A stretch of 64,000 bases of DNA from Hydractinia symbiolongicarpus (Eukaryota; Cnidaria; Hydrozoa; Anthoathecata; Hydractiniidae), in assembly GCF_029227915.1 (NCBI RefSeq), contig NC_079876.1, positions 37,679,828 to 37,743,827 on the forward strand, written 5' to 3'. The translations under genes and the position numbers were made by a program. Below the pieces are notes generated by a model. That model was given only the letters and a program-made list of their open reading frames with translations, was not told where the DNA came from and made no database searches. Positions 63,156 to 64,000 of the stretch are shown in pieces (the stretch's first letter is position 1; the number at the start of each line of letters is the position of its first letter).

Positions 63156-64000
63156 CAGTCCGTTTGAGTTTTAACGGTTGGGTCACATATTCGTACCAGC
63201 ATGTATTTAGCGATATTTTTCCGATATTACTAGGTTGCATCGCCTTTAACAATGAAACGATTGACTTGGGACTTAATTGAACTAACTTTGGACTGTGACC
63301 TGATGAATGTGATAAATGAGACAATTTGACTCCAAGAAATAACATTGTTCTTAATTTGACATGATTGCCGAAACTTAGCGACTACACTGGTAGCTGTGGT
63401 AGCGCTTCATTTAAGAGTTAACATGAAAAAGTCATTTTTTTACTGTGGGACCAATCCTAGCCGTTATCGCGCGCTGAAGAAATAGCGACAGTTACAAAAA
63501 CTACATTTCATTGACTTTCTAACGGTTTCAGTCCGTTTTAGTTTTAACGGTTGGGTCACATATTCGTACCAGCATGTATTTAGCAATATTTTTCCGATAT
63601 TACTAGGTTGCATCGCCTTTAACAATGAAACGATTGACTGTGGGACTTAATTGAACTAACTTTCGACTGTGACCTGATGAATGTGATAAATGAAACAATT
63701 GGACTCCAAGAAAAAACATTGTTCTTAATTTGACATGATTGCCGAAACTCAGCGACTACACTGGTCGCTGTGGTAGCGCTTCATTTAAGAATTAACATGA
63801 AAAAGTCATTTTTTTACTGTAGGACCAATCCTAGCCGTTATCGCGCGCTGAAGAAATAGCGACAGTTTCAAAAACTACATTTCATTGACTTTCTAACGGT
63901 GTCAGTCCGTTTGAGTTTTAACGGTTGGGTCACATATTCGTACCAACATGTATTTAGCGATATTTTTCCGATATTACTAGGTTGCATCGCCTTTCACAAT
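63156..64000 (+). repeat. satellite array, right edge
   Basis: Just over two right-domain monomers with the CTGATGAATGTG and CCGATATTACTAGG variants, continuing off the window end. No gene is seen. Confidence 0.94.

Noticed and set aside
57991-63345. 84-codon minus-strand and 94-codon plus-strand open frames in the right-hand satellite (57991, 58639, 60167, 62344, 63091)
   Set aside because: Each is satellite sequence with no domain and recurs with the array.
56000-64000. CTGATGA in right-hand monomers (ACCTGATGAATGTG) as a hammerhead ribozyme core
   Set aside because: The following GAAA-like sequence is about 30 nt away with no convincing stem II, and no stem I or III pairing was found; elsewhere the motif is CTGATAA.
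1-64000. CRISPR array
   Set aside because: The repeats are 373 bp and contiguous, with no short repeat-spacer pattern and no cas genes; the LINEs and satellite are eukaryotic in character.
1-64000. rRNA or tRNA origin of the satellite
   Set aside because: No rRNA core sequence, tRNA cloverleaf or convincing A/B box was recognised in the monomer.

Overview
This 64-kb window is almost entirely one tandem satellite. The head-to-tail monomer is about 373-374 bp, AT-rich, all in one orientation, and roughly 155-160 copies are present. I see no host protein gene, rRNA, tRNA or CRISPR array. The only other sequence is four 5'-truncated non-LTR retrotransposon (LINE) pieces: A at 823-3137, B at 49799-51252, and C at 59405-60091 with its duplicate at 61582-62268. 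The LINE reverse transcriptases and the satellite organisation point to a eukaryotic, probably invertebrate metazoan, heterochromatic region such as a pericentromere, subtelomere or other satellite block. The LINE proteins resemble the CR1/Jockey-like elements common in cnidarians and other marine invertebrates. That taxonomic guess comes from memory of the families and is not secure.

Layout: 1-822 satellite; LINE A; 3138 to about 10.8 kb, satellite with its own subtypes; about 10.8-42.25 kb, a central domain marked by a different subtype and large near-identical duplications (4,253-bp unit at 13161-21666; 1,869-bp unit at about 24526-28183; a 5,494/5,120-bp pair at about 31634-42247); about 42.25-49.8 kb, a right domain with a third subtype and a duplicated 1,497-bp four-monomer unit (44351-47344); LINE B; 51253 to about 58.8 kb, satellite; a 2,177-bp tandem duplication (about 58802-63155) whose unit includes LINE C; then satellite to the end.

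Nothing here works together as a pathway. The story is array dynamics: unequal exchange and segmental amplification at several scales, with private deletion scars copied inside larger units, and LINE insertions of different ages. LINE B has a 6-bp target-site duplication, and an empty paralogue of its insertion site lies in the same array. The three independent LINE insertions fall within about 38 bp of the same monomer position and in the same orientation. Many short open frames of 62-94 codons recur in the satellite. They are by-products of the repeat and are not annotated as genes.

Boundaries of satellite blocks were read by eye from diagnostic differences and are accurate to tens of bases. 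Counts are estimates.
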